Source of the DNA: Flavobacteriales bacterium
Lineage (GTDB): Bacteria; Bacteroidota; Bacteroidia; Flavobacteriales_F; PHOS-HE28
Reading direction: 5' to 3'
NCBI GenBank assembly: GCA_016721825.1
Contig: JADKHI010000001.1
Location: forward strand, 186,001 to 250,000
Length of the DNA: 64,000 nucleotides
Shown here: one piece after another, positions 1-9,900 of the stretch
How the letters are laid out: each line of letters begins with the position of its first letter
How positions within the stretch are numbered: the first letter of the stretch is position 1
Made by a program: the position numbers and the translations under genes
The notes under the pieces: model-generated
Database searches by the model: none
Seen by the model: only the letters and a program-made list of their open reading frames with translations
What the model was told of the DNA's origin: nothing

Positions 1-1
1 C

Positions 2-2365
2 CTGCTGGTACTCGCACCCTTGGTGCGCGGCCGCAAAGGCCACTACCGTGAGCTCTTCGAGCAGTTGCTCCGCCAAGGCTTCCTGCGCGCACGCGTGGAC
101 GGCAAGGTCATCGACATCACCGGTCGTCCGCGTCTGGACAGGTACAAGGTGCACGACATTGAACTGGTGGTGGACCGGATCAAAGTGAAGGAGGCCGATC
201 GGAAGCGGATCGGCGAGAGCTGTGCCACGGCGCTCAAGTATGGCAAGGGTAACCTGATGGTCCTCGATGCGAAGACCGAGAAGGGTCGTTACCTGAGCCG
301 CCACCTGATGTGCCCCACCAGCGGCATCGCCTACGAAGAGCCGGAACCCAACCTCTTCAGCTTCAACAGCCCCTATGGCGCCTGCCCACGCTGTAGCGGA
401 CTCGGACAGGTGACCGAAGTGGCCTTGGACCGCATTGTGCCGGACCGTGGCAAGAGCGTGAAGAAGGGCGCCATCGTTCCCCTCGGCACCTACAAGAACA
501 ACTGGATCTTCAAGCAGATCGAGGCCGTGCTCATCCACTTCGGCCACACCGTCGATTCCCCGATGGAGGACATGGAGGATGAGGTGCTCGTGGCCATCCT
601 CAACGGCCTCGACGAGCCGCTGAAGGTGAGCAGCGCCATCGGCCTTAGCGATCGCAGCGTACAGTTCGAAGGCATCATCCCCTTCATTCTGGAACAGGCG
701 GAGGAAGGCCCGAAGACCGCGCAGAAGTGGGCTGAGAGCTTCACCCACATGGTGACCTGCCCCGAGTGTGCTGGCACACGGTTGAAGAAGACGGCCCTCT
801 GGTTCCGCATCGATGGACGCAACATCCACGAGCTGGCCAACATGCCCTTGAACGACCTGCACCGCCACATGGACGGCTTGCTGGAGCGCATGGGTGAGAA
901 GCAGGCCATCATTGCCCGCGACGTCGTGAAGGAGGTGACCGCCCGCTCCGAGTTCCTCCTTGACGTGGGGCTTGAGTACCTGACCCTGGACCGCAGTGCA
1001 CGCACCCTCAGTGGTGGCGAGGCGCAACGCATCCGCCTGGCCACACAGATCGGCAGCCAGCTCACCGGCGTGCTCTACATATTGGACGAGCCCAGCATCG
1101 GCCTGCACCAGCGCGATGACCAACGCTTGATCGCCAGCCTGCGCCAGCTGCGCGATGGCGGCAACAGCGTGATCGTGGTGGAGCACGACAAGGAGATGAT
1201 GATGAGCGCCGACCATGTGATCGACATCGGGCCCGGTGCCGGTGTGCACGGTGGTCATGTCGTGGCCCAAGGCACAGCGAAGGAGCTCATGGGAAGTCAG
1301 TCGCTCACGGCGCAATACCTGCGCGGCGAACGTCGGATCGAGATCCCCTCCGAACGCCGCCGTGGCTCAGGTGACCGCCTGATCCTGCGTGGAGCCAGTG
1401 GCAACAACCTCAAGAACGTTGATGTCGAACTTCCCCTAGGAACCTTCATCTGCGTGACCGGTGTGAGCGGAAGCGGTAAGAGCACGTTGATCGGGGACAC
1501 CTTGTATCCGATCCTCAGCAAGCATTTCCACCGCAGCGAGGCCCAGCCCATGCCATTCAAGAAGATCGAAGGGCTCACGCACATCGACAAGGTGATCGAG
1601 GTGGACCAAAGCCCCATAGGTCGCACACCCCGGAGCAATCCCGCTACATACACCGGTCTTTTCGACCACATCCGCGAGCTGTTCGCCCAACTTCCCAGTG
1701 CGAAGATCCGGGGCTACAAGGCCGGCCGATTCAGCTTCAACACGGCCGGTGGTCGTTGCGAGACCTGCAAGGGTGCGGGTGTACGGGTGATCGAAATGAA
1801 CTTCCTGCCCGATGTCAGCGTGCCCTGCGAGACCTGTCGGGGAAAACGCTACGATCGAGAGACACTGGAAGTGCGCTTCAAGGGCCGCAGCATCGCCGAT
1901 GTCCTTGCCACCAGCGTAGAGGAAGGACTGGAGCTCTTTTCCGAGATCCCGCAACTGCGCATGAAGCTCCAGACGCTGCTGGATGTGGGCCTGGGTTATA
2001 TCACCTTGGGCCAGAGCAGCACCACGCTCAGTGGCGGTGAGGCGCAGCGCATCAAGCTGGCCACCGAGCTCAGCAAGCGCGACACGGGCCGCACCTTCTA
2101 CATCCTCGACGAGCCAACCACCGGTCTTCACTTCGAGGATGTCCGGCAGCTGATCTCCGTGCTGCAACGCTTGGTGGACCAAGGCAACACCGTGCTCGTG
2201 ATCGAGCACAGCATGGACATCATCAAGGTGGCTGATCATGTGATCGACATGGGCCCTGAAGGCGGAGGAGGAGGCGGGCAGATCGTGGTCCGTGGCACTC
2301 CGGAGGACATTGTGATGATGGGCCGTGGACACACCGCACGTTACCTGGAGCAGGAGCTCCGTTGA
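2..2365 (+). CDS. uvrA: UvrA, excinuclease ABC subunit A (5' truncated)
   Basis: UvrA is the DNA-damage recognition ATPase of nucleotide excision repair; it forms a dimer and loads UvrB. The reading frame is open from base 2, so the N-terminus, including the first Walker A motif, lies outside the window. Visible parts are the first zinc-binding cysteine pairs (CPRC and CPEC), the first ABC signature LSGGEAQRIRLATQ followed by LDEPSIGLHQRD, the second Walker A GVSGSGKSTL, a second zinc site (CETC ... CETC), and the second signature LSGGEAQRIKLAT with LDEPTTGLHFED. This tandem ABC layout with inserted zinc fingers is specific to UvrA. The stop codon lies 11 bases before the ATG of the LOG-family gene, so the two are probably co-transcribed. 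The visible part has no frameshift and carries all second-half motifs. Confidence 0.97.
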   Translation: MLVLAPLVRGRKGHYRELFEQLLRQGFLRARVDGKVIDITGRPRLDRYKVHDIELVVDRIKVKEADRKRIGESCATALKYGKGNLMVLDAKTEKGRYLSRHLMCPTSGIAYEEPEPNLFSFNSPYGACPRCSGLGQVTEVALDRIVPDRGKSVKKGAIVPLGTYKNNWIFKQIEAVLIHFGHTVDSPMEDMEDEVLVAILNGLDEPLKVSSAIGLSDRSVQFEGIIPFILEQAEEGPKTAQKWAESFTHMVTCPECAGTRLKKTALWFRIDGRNIHELANMPLNDLHRHMDGLLERMGEKQAIIARDVVKEVTARSEFLLDVGLEYLTLDRSARTLSGGEAQRIRLATQIGSQLTGVLYILDEPSIGLHQRDDQRLIASLRQLRDGGNSVIVVEHDKEMMMSADHVIDIGPGAGVHGGHVVAQGTAKELMGSQSLTAQYLRGERRIEIPSERRRGSGDRLILRGASGNNLKNVDVELPLGTFICVTGVSGSGKSTLIGDTLYPILSKHFHRSEAQPMPFKKIEGLTHIDKVIEVDQSPIGRTPRSNPATYTGLFDHIRELFAQLPSAKIRGYKAGRFSFNTAGGRCETCKGAGVRVIEMNFLPDVSVPCETCRGKRYDRETLEVRFKGRSIADVLATSVEEGLELFSEIPQLRMKLQTLLDVGLGYITLGQSSTTLSGGEAQRIKLATELSKRDTGRTFYILDEPTTGLHFEDVRQLISVLQRLVDQGNTVLVIEHSMDIIKVADHVIDMGPEGGGGGGQIVVRGTPEDIVMMGRGHTARYLEQELR

Positions 2366-2376
2366 ACCACATTGGC

Positions 2377-3120
2377 ATGAGCAAGCAGGAGAAAGTACCC
2401 CAGAAGGCCACCGACCACCACGAGCGCCGCATCAAGAACGCGTTCAAGCGCAAGGGCTGGAGCGAAGTGAAGGCCAACGATAGTTGGGCCATCTTCAAGA
2501 TCATGAGCGAGTTCGTGGAGGGCTTCGAGGCCATGCAACGGATCCGCCCCTGCGTCAGCATTTTCGGCAGTGCGCGCACCGCACCCGAAGCACCGGAGTA
2601 CAAGCTGGCGGAAGAGATCGCCTTCCTGCTCACCGGTCATGGCTACGGCGTGATCACAGGCGGTGGGCCCGGCATCATGGAAGCCGCCAACAAAGGCGCA
2701 CAACGCGGCGGTGGCACCAGCGTGGGGCTCAACATCGAACTGCCTTTCGAGCAGGAACCGAACCCTTACATCGACAAGGAGAAGAGCTTGAACTTCGACT
2801 ACTTCTTCGTGCGGAAGGTGATGTTCATCAAATACTCGCAGGGATTCATCGTGCTGCCCGGAGGCTTCGGTACCATGGACGAGCTCTTCGAAGCGCTGAC
2901 CTTGATCCAGACGCAGAAGATCGCACGCTTCCCGATCATTCTGGTAGGACGCAAGTATTGGCAGGGCCTCCTGGATTGGATCAAGTCCACCATGGGTGAC
3001 AAGTATCACTACGTCAATCCCGTGGATATGGACCTGTTCAGCGTGGTGGATAATGCGGAGGAAGCCGTTGCCGCCATTGATGGCTTCTACAGCAAGTACA
3101 TGTTGAAGCCGAACTTCTAG
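2377..3120 (+). CDS. LOG-family (TIGR00730) nucleotide 5'-monophosphate phosphoribohydrolase
   Basis: A 247-residue cytoplasmic Rossmann-fold protein. The family signatures GGGPGIMEAAN and PGGFGTMDELFE are intact; in LOG/YgdH-type enzymes these form the nucleotide site and catalytic region that cleave the N-glycosidic bond of nucleoside monophosphates. Plant relatives release cytokinins; bacterial members are usually annotated only by family. I chose the ATG at 2377. A TTG at 2362 overlaps the uvrA stop and would add five residues, but is a poorer start. The short spacing to uvrA suggests a shared transcript, although no functional link between the two is established. The actual substrate cannot be told from sequence. 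Confidence 0.9.
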   Translation: MSKQEKVPQKATDHHERRIKNAFKRKGWSEVKANDSWAIFKIMSEFVEGFEAMQRIRPCVSIFGSARTAPEAPEYKLAEEIAFLLTGHGYGVITGGGPGIMEAANKGAQRGGGTSVGLNIELPFEQEPNPYIDKEKSLNFDYFFVRKVMFIKYSQGFIVLPGGFGTMDELFEALTLIQTQKIARFPIILVGRKYWQGLLDWIKSTMGDKYHYVNPVDMDLFSVVDNAEEAVAAIDGFYSKYMLKPNF

Positions 3121-3127
3121 ATCCGCG

Positions 3128-3147
3128 TTCAACAGGCGCCTGTTGGA
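3128..3147. terminator. Palindromic hairpin just after the LOG gene
   Basis: Bases 3130-3145 (CAACAGGCGCCTGTTG) are a perfect 16-bp palindrome, starting nine bases after the stop codon. Two more weak or wobble pairs extend it. It could fold as a terminator-like hairpin, but no T-run follows, so it could equally be a protein-binding site. Confidence 0.4.
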
Positions 3148-3237
3148 AGATCTCCGCGCGGCCCGGCCGTTCCACGCGCGAAGAAGTTGAGTTTTGCTGA
3201 GGTCCACATTGCCGTGGTCTGAGCATTCCCTCCTTCC

Positions 3238-4677
3238 ATGATCAAAGCCGCTGCGCTATTCAACCTGTTCGGCCTCTTTCTCTTCAATGCGCTGTTCCTG
3301 GCCGACATCACGATCACGCAGGATGTGCCCGCCACCATGCAGGCCGGCAGCGAAGTGAAAGTGACGGTGACCGTTGAGAAGGGCGACCTTACAGGTTTCG
3401 CGAAGCTGCAGATCGATATGCCCGAAGGCCTGAGCGTGACGGCCATCGAGACCAAGGGTGCCTCGTTCACCTTCGCCGACCAGAAGGCCAAGTTCATCTG
3501 GATGGCTCTTCCTACCCAAGCGAACTTCAAGGTCACCTACACGCTGACCGCTGCTGCCAACGCTTCCGGAAGCCTGCCCATCAACGGCAAGTTCAGCTTC
3601 ATCGAGGACAACGAGCGCAAGACCAAGGACCTGCCTTCCACGTCCATCACGATCATCTCCAGCGCGGTGGCCCAAAGCGCCACGGAACCGGAACAGGTGG
3701 CCACACCCGCAGCTTCCACCGAGACCGCACTTCAACAAGCATCTTCCGATGCGAGCAACGATGTGGTGTTCGCAGGAGGCGCTGCGCCTGTGAAGACCAT
3801 CGCCGTGGAGACCCGAAGCGGTGTGGCCCCACAACAAGGCAAGGGAAATGTCGGCGGCACCCGCACCGTCACCGCCATCACAGAGAATGAAATGCTGGTG
3901 GAGGTCACCATCAAGAAGGGTGATATCCGCGGCTTCGGAAAGTTGCAGGAGACCATTCCAACCGGTTTCACTGCTCTTGAGAAGTCGAGCGATGAGGCCA
4001 TCTTCACAGCGCAGGACCGTATCGTGAAGTTCGTGTGGCTGAACCTGCCCGCGAAGACCGACCTCAAGGTGACCTATAAGCTCCGTGCGAACGGACAACC
4101 CGAGGGTGATTACGTGCTGAACGGCGAGTTCGGCTACCTCCTGAACGATGAGACCCAGAAGGCCGTGATCGGTAGCACCAACTTCCTGATCGGGCCCAAG
4201 GCCATGCAGACGCTGGCGGTCACCCCCACCGAGCCCGAGAAGAACCTACAAGGCGGTGGCACCAACACGATCGTGACGCCGACAGAACCGGAGACCGTAG
4301 TGGAACCTGTGGCCAAAGTGGAACCCAAAGTGACCCCCAAGGCGGACCCGGTAGTGGCCAACAAGCCCCGCATTCCGACACCCGAGACCGGTGTGACCTA
4401 CAAAGTGCAGATCACCGCAGCGCACAAGGAAGTGGGTCGTGAGTACTTCTCCGAGCGTCACCGCTTCAATGGCGACTTCGGCATCGAGCGTCACCAAGGC
4501 TGGATCAAGTACACGACCGGGCGATACGAACGCTATGCCGAGGCCCGGGATCAGCGCCAATCCTACATCAGCGCCGGCCACAACTTCCCCGGCCCCTTCG
4601 TTACCGCTTACAGCAACGGTGAGCGTGTTACGGTGCAGGAGGCCCTGATGATCAGCAACCAGAAATGGGTGCAGTGA
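3238..4677 (+). CDS. Exported protein with two Ig-like repeats and a C-terminal SPOR-like module
   Basis: A 479-residue protein of unknown function. It begins with a hydrophobic segment that looks like a signal peptide. Residues about 20-145 and 200-320 are two copies of one domain, sharing the pattern 'KGD(L/I)xGFxKLQxxxPxG' and later 'KFxWxxLP'. A Pro/Glu/Val-rich linker follows (about 325-380). From about residue 386 there is a SPOR-like module starting YKVQITA and ending GPFVTAYSNGERVTVQEA. The last module closely resembles those in the next gene at 4718, which suggests the two act in the same place, perhaps at the envelope or on peptidoglycan. SPOR domains in general bind denuded glycan strands; whether this variant does is not known. 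No T9SS sorting domain is visible at the C-terminus. Confidence 0.75.
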   Translation: MIKAAALFNLFGLFLFNALFLADITITQDVPATMQAGSEVKVTVTVEKGDLTGFAKLQIDMPEGLSVTAIETKGASFTFADQKAKFIWMALPTQANFKVTYTLTAAANASGSLPINGKFSFIEDNERKTKDLPSTSITIISSAVAQSATEPEQVATPAASTETALQQASSDASNDVVFAGGAAPVKTIAVETRSGVAPQQGKGNVGGTRTVTAITENEMLVEVTIKKGDIRGFGKLQETIPTGFTALEKSSDEAIFTAQDRIVKFVWLNLPAKTDLKVTYKLRANGQPEGDYVLNGEFGYLLNDETQKAVIGSTNFLIGPKAMQTLAVTPTEPEKNLQGGGTNTIVTPTEPETVVEPVAKVEPKVTPKADPVVANKPRIPTPETGVTYKVQITAAHKEVGREYFSERHRFNGDFGIERHQGWIKYTTGRYERYAEARDQRQSYISAGHNFPGPFVTAYSNGERVTVQEALMISNQKWVQ

Positions 4678-4692
4678 TCTGATATCGAACGC

Positions 4693-4700
4693 TATCTTTC
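4693..4700 (+). promoter_or_regulatory. Bacteroidota-type -7 element (TATCTTTC)
   Basis: TATCTTTCGGC lies 17 bases upstream of the ATG at 4718. It differs from the TAnnTTTG consensus only at the last base. The same extended form and the same 17-base spacing occur upstream of the S46 peptidase gene (25642-25649, minus strand), which makes it more credible. Confidence 0.5.
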
Positions 4701-4717
4701 GGCTGACACCATAGCCG

Positions 4718-6787
4718 ATGCCCCTTCGCCCCGTCCGCTCGATCCTCCAAGGCCGCTCTGCCACGTTGTTGGTCGCCGCCTGTCTCTCCACCCTTCTTGC
4801 CGCACAGGACGACAGCACCAAGGTGATGCTGAAACCCACCTTCGGACTGGGTACCGGCATGTTCGCCTTCTACGGTGATATCGGTTCGGACCATTCCAAC
4901 TACAGCCCGCTGCTGACCCGCGTGGGCTACGAGCTTCGTGCTTCCTCTCCCATCACACCTTGGCTGGAAGGTGGCCTCTATGCCATGCATGGCCGTTTGG
5001 GTGTGAATGAACGCAGCCTGGAGCGCAACCTCAACTTCGAGTCGCGCATCACCATCGGTGGCTTCCAGTTCGCATACAACTTCAACCAGTTCCTGAAGCC
5101 CGACCATGTCGTGGAGCCCTTCATCAACCTGGGCTTCGAGAGCGTCGAGTTCCTCAGCAAAACGGACCTCTACGATGCGCAGGGCCGGGAGTACAACTAC
5201 TGGAGCGACGGCACCATCCGCGACATCGCGGAGTCGGCTCCGAATGCCGGGACCGCAGTCATCATGCAGCGCGACTACAGCTACGAGTCGGATATCCGTG
5301 AGCTGAACCTCGACGGTTTCGGGAAGTACAATGAACGCACATGGGCCATCCCCGTCGGCATCGGTGCCAAGTTGAAGATGGGCGGTGGCTTCGATTTCCG
5401 CGTGGGCGCCACAATGCACTTCACCCAAAGCGACCTGGTGGATGGTGTGACGGACGAGAGCGTGGAAGGCCGAACAGGCGATAACCGCAACGACCGCTTC
5501 CTCTTCTCCTCCTTCTCGCTGAACTACGCCATCAACGTGGACCGCAAGAAGGCGAAACGCCTGTCCGAGCCACAGCTTACCCCTGAGCAGATGGACATGT
5601 TGGTGCTGAAGGATGACGAGGATGGCGATGGTGTCACCGATTTCAATGACCTCTGCCCACATACCCCAGCTGGTGCGAAGGTGAGCGCACAGGGTTGTCC
5701 TGAGGATGGCGACGGCGATGGCGTGCCGGATGTGATGGACGATGAACTGGCCACCGCTGCCGGGGCACCCGTGGATGAGCGCGGTGTCACCATCACCGAC
5801 GACATGTTCCTGAAGGACTACCTGAACTACAAGGATTCCGGCAACGTGAACTTCGTGACCTCGCGTGTGGAGAGCTTCGGCCCGTCGCGTAAGGGCTCTT
5901 CGGCAAAACCGGCCAAGCGCGTCTACACGGTGCAGGTCGGTTCCAACGTGGAAGGCATCACCGAAGCGCAGATGCAGCAGTTGCTCAGTATTCCGGATGT
6001 GCGCACGATCGAGCACGGCGATACCACCATGTTCGTGGTGGGCAGCTACGACGCACTTCCTGAAGCCATCCGCCGTCAGCTCAACCTGAACAACGGTGGC
6101 ATCACAGGCCGCGTAATGGCGGAAGAGAACGGTCGCCTGATCGATATCGGGCCTGAGGTGGCGTCCACGCAGGGCGGCATGGGCAGCGATGCCGGCGGAC
6201 CGGTGACCAAGGGCGAAGCCATTGTCCGGGTGCAGCTTGGCGCCTACCGCGAAAAGCTCTCCAAGAACATCTTCGAAGGCGTGAACGACCTGGTGGTCCT
6301 CAAGGGTGATGACGGTCTTACGCGGTACTACACGGGTTCCTTTACGGACGTGAACGCCGCTGCGAAGCACAAGGTGAACATGCTTCTGAAAGGCTTCGAC
6401 GGTGCGTTCCTCGTGGCCTTCAAGGATGGAAAGCGCGTTTCGCTGAAGGAGGCTGGCGCACGACTGACGGGACCGGAGAACCTGAAGAGCCTGCCGGAGG
6501 GTGGCATCAGCAAGGACGCGATCCGCTACAAGGTGCAGCTCGGGACCTTCGCAGGTAACGTGCCCAGCGACGTTATGGGCAAGTACATCGAGATCGGGAA
6601 CGTATCCTCGGTGACCAGCGCGGATGCTGTGCGTTACTACTACGGGTCCTATACCACCCGCGCTGAGGCCGAGGCCGCCAAGGCCACGTTGGTCCAGAAG
6701 GGTCTTTCCGATGCCTTCGTGGTCGGTGATATGCTCGGACGTACCATCCCGGCCGAGGATGCCGATCGCGTGCTCATCGGCAAGTGA
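4718..6787 (+). CDS. Outer-membrane beta-barrel protein with thrombospondin type 3 repeats and three SPOR-like domains
   Basis: A 689-residue exported protein. After an N-terminal signal peptide (hydrophobic core about 14-28, ending LLAAQ), residues about 30-275 look like an outer-membrane barrel: alternating strands, Gly/aromatic rich, including FGLGTGMFAFYGDIG. Residues about 299-345 carry acidic calcium-binding type 3 repeats (DEDGDGVTDFNDLCP and DGDGDGVPDVMDD), which in OmpA-like proteins usually precede a peptidoglycan-binding domain. Here the usual OmpA domain is replaced by three SPOR-like modules starting near residues 402, 503 and 604 (YTVQVGS, VRVQLGAY, YKVQLGTF). The protein probably bridges outer membrane and cell wall. 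Its SPOR tail GAFLVAFKDGKRVSLKEA is close to the C-terminus of the preceding gene. Exact role unknown. Confidence 0.8.
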   Translation: MPLRPVRSILQGRSATLLVAACLSTLLAAQDDSTKVMLKPTFGLGTGMFAFYGDIGSDHSNYSPLLTRVGYELRASSPITPWLEGGLYAMHGRLGVNERSLERNLNFESRITIGGFQFAYNFNQFLKPDHVVEPFINLGFESVEFLSKTDLYDAQGREYNYWSDGTIRDIAESAPNAGTAVIMQRDYSYESDIRELNLDGFGKYNERTWAIPVGIGAKLKMGGGFDFRVGATMHFTQSDLVDGVTDESVEGRTGDNRNDRFLFSSFSLNYAINVDRKKAKRLSEPQLTPEQMDMLVLKDDEDGDGVTDFNDLCPHTPAGAKVSAQGCPEDGDGDGVPDVMDDELATAAGAPVDERGVTITDDMFLKDYLNYKDSGNVNFVTSRVESFGPSRKGSSAKPAKRVYTVQVGSNVEGITEAQMQQLLSIPDVRTIEHGDTTMFVVGSYDALPEAIRRQLNLNNGGITGRVMAEENGRLIDIGPEVASTQGGMGSDAGGPVTKGEAIVRVQLGAYREKLSKNIFEGVNDLVVLKGDDGLTRYYTGSFTDVNAAAKHKVNMLLKGFDGAFLVAFKDGKRVSLKEAGARLTGPENLKSLPEGGISKDAIRYKVQLGTFAGNVPSDVMGKYIEIGNVSSVTSADAVRYYYGSYTTRAEAEAAKATLVQKGLSDAFVVGDMLGRTIPAEDADRVLIGK

Positions 6788-6900
6788 TACATCCTCCATT
6801 CGGATGATGAACGGGCTTGCAATAGCTCGTGGCGCGTTCGCGTTATCGTTGCAGCGTACCTCCGCCTTTCGCGCCCTCCACCCCTATTTCCCGACCCACC

Positions 6901-9900
6901 ATGTTCCGTACTGCCCTTTGGCGTGTGCCCCTGCTCGCCCTGTGCATCGCTCTGTTCAGCGCATGTTCCGATCGCAAGGACAAGATCATCCCCGATAGCG
7001 CCTTCACGCCCTACATCCCAGCATTCACGGCCGGGCACATCTCCGCACGCAGCCCGATACTGGTGCGCATCGCCGATGGTCAGACCTGGCGTGATAGCTC
7101 GAACACCGCGCTTCAGAAACTATTCGAGCTGGAACCGGCAGCGGAAGGAACAGTGACCTGGTATGACCACCTCACGCTCGCCTTCACGCCGAAGCAGCGA
7201 TTGAAGCAGGACGAGACCTACACCATCCGCTTCGCGCTGGCGGACCTTATCGAGGTACCCAAGGAGCTGAAGGAATTCGCGTTCCAGGTGACAACATATC
7301 GCCAAGGCATCGATGCGCGCATCAGCGACCTCCAGAGCCTGTCAAACACGGACCTTACCTGGCAGCGGGCCTTGGTCGCCGTGCACACCAGCGACGATGC
7401 GACCGGCCAGGACCTCGAGGGTTGCGTGACCGCCGAGCAGAACGGACGCGCGCTGCGCCTGACCTGGGAGCATGAGCCCAATGGGACCTTCCACCGCTTG
7501 GTGGCCGATAGCGTGCAACGTGGCGAACAGGCCAGCTCCGTGATCTTCCGCTGGAATGGTGAACGGATCGACAGTGAGGACAAGGGCGAACTCGTGTTCC
7601 CCATACCCTCCATCGGCGAGCTTCAGCTGGTGAACACCCAGACCAACAGCGAAGGTGAGCAGTACGCCGCGCTCCTTTTCAGTGATCCACTGGACGCCCA
7701 GCAGGATGTCAACGGCCTGGCCGGCATCACCGGGGTGGAGGAAACGCGCGTCAGCATCGATGGCAATCGGCTATTGCTCTATCCGGGCACGCGCCTTACC
7801 GGCGAGCACCAGGCCTTTGTGGCCGCCGGATTGATGAACGTGAACGGACAAAAGCTCGGCAAGGACCTTACTGTGGACCTCACCTTCGAAGAGGTGAAAC
7901 CCGACGTGCGCTTGGTGGGCTCCGGGACCATCCTGCCGAGCACCGATGGCCTCCTCTTCCCCTTCGAGGCCGTGAACCTCAACGCCGTTGATGTGCGCAT
8001 CGTACGCATCTACGCGGACAACGTCACCCAGTTCCTACAGGTGAACGACCTGGCCGGTGAACGCGAACTGGCCCGTGTGGGTCGGCCGATACTGAAGAAG
8101 ATGGTGCCGCTGCGGGGCAAGGATGCTCCTGCACTGGGCCGCTGGAACCGCTACTACCTGGACCTCGCCGAACTGATCAAGACCGAACCCGGCGCCATCT
8201 ACCGGGTATCCATCGGCTTCCGTCGCTCCTATTCCACCTACCCCTGCCCCGACCAGGCTTCGGCCAGCAACACGCTTCAGGCCGCAGCCGTGGAAGAGGA
8301 AGGGGACGAGGATGACGCACAGTGGGACAGTCCCAACGACTACTATTACTACTACGACGATTACTACGAGTACGAGGAGGAGTACGACCACCGTCGCCGG
8401 GAAGACCCCTGCTCTCCCAGCTACTTCCGGGGCAAGACCGCAGTGGTGGAGCGCAACATACTGGCGAGCGACCTCGGTCTGATCGCGAAGCGTGGTAACA
8501 ACGGTGAACTGCTCGTGGCCGTTAGTGACCTGCTCACGACGGAGCCCATGGGCGGTGTGAAGGTGCAAGTGCTCGACCTGCAGCGCCGTTCCATCGGTGA
8601 ACTGGTGACGGACAAGGAAGGCTTCATCACGCTGCCGAAGAGCAAACACAAACCCTTCCTCCTCGTGGCCAGCAAAGGCCAGCAACGGGGCTACCTGAAG
8701 CTGGATGATGGTTCGGCCTTGAACGTGAGCGAATACGACGTGAGCGGCGAGGCCGTGGACAAGGGACTGAAAGGCTTCCTCTATGGTGAGCGCGGCGTTT
8801 GGCGCCCGGGCGACAGCCTCTACCTCACCTTCATCCTCCAGGACGCGGAGGCGAAGCTGCCCAAGGACCATCCGGTCGTACTGGAGCTCACCGATCCGCA
8901 GGGGCGCTTGGACCAGCGCCTGGTGCGCACCACGGGTGTGGATGGCACCTACGCCTTCCGCTGCGCTACCGATGCCGAAGCACCCACGGGTGTATGGGGT
9001 GCTCGGGTGCTCGTGGGCGGCACCAGCTTCTACAAGCCCATCCGTATCGAGACCGTGAAGCCCAACCGCTTGAAGATCTTGCTGGATGCAGGCGGCGATC
9101 GGCTTACGGCCGCCGATGCCTCGCGCCGGGTCAAGCTCACGAGCACGTGGTTGCACGGTGCGCCGGCCAAGGACCTTAAGGCACGGGTCACGGTGAACCT
9201 GACCCGCAACTACGCTGGCTTCAAAGGGTATGAGAAGTACCTCTTCGAAGACCTGAACACCACGCTGAGCTCGGATGAGCAGGTCGTGTTCGACGGCTCA
9301 CTGAACGCTGAAGGCCAGGTAGAGTTCCCCTTCGAGGTCAGCGCAGGCCGTGGCGCACCTGCTATTGTGAACGCCAACGTGGTGACCCGAGTGTTCGAGG
9401 CCGGAGGTGATGCGAGCATTGATCGCTCGGACATTCCTTTCTACCCCTACACCAGCTATGCGGCATTGCGCCCTGCGGAACCAACAGGCTATTGGGGTAC
9501 CTACCTCACGGACACCACGTACCGTTTCGCCGTGGCCAGCATCGATGGGCAGGGAAAGACCCTCGCGGGACACAAGCTCCGGGCACAGGTGGTGAAGGTG
9601 AGCTACAGTTGGTGGTGGGATGGCGACATGGAAGGCACGAACAGCTACATGAGCGCGCCGAGCTCCCAGATCATCTCGGACCAGGAGATCACCACGGATG
9701 CGAAGGGCAAGGCCACCTTCAACTTCCGCGTCGCCCGTCCGGAATGGGGCCGCTTCGTGGTGCGCCTGAGCGATGAGGCCAGCGGCCATGTGAGCGCCGC
9801 GCAGGTCTACGTGGATTGGCCCGGCTACGAAGGCCGCTCCCGTCGACAGGGTGGCAAGGAAGCAGCCATGCTCACCTTCAATGCGGACAAGGAGAAGTAC

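Noticed and set aside
2362..2376. TTG start for the LOG-family gene
   Set aside because: ATG at 2377 is 15 bases downstream and gives a normal N-terminus.
4652..6799. A 715-residue open frame antisense to the barrel/SPOR gene, and similar long antisense frames over uvrA, A2M and other genes
   Set aside because: High GC makes antisense frames long. Their compositions (His/Val/Leu-rich or Ser/Arg-rich) are typical shadows and the plus-strand genes have clear domains.
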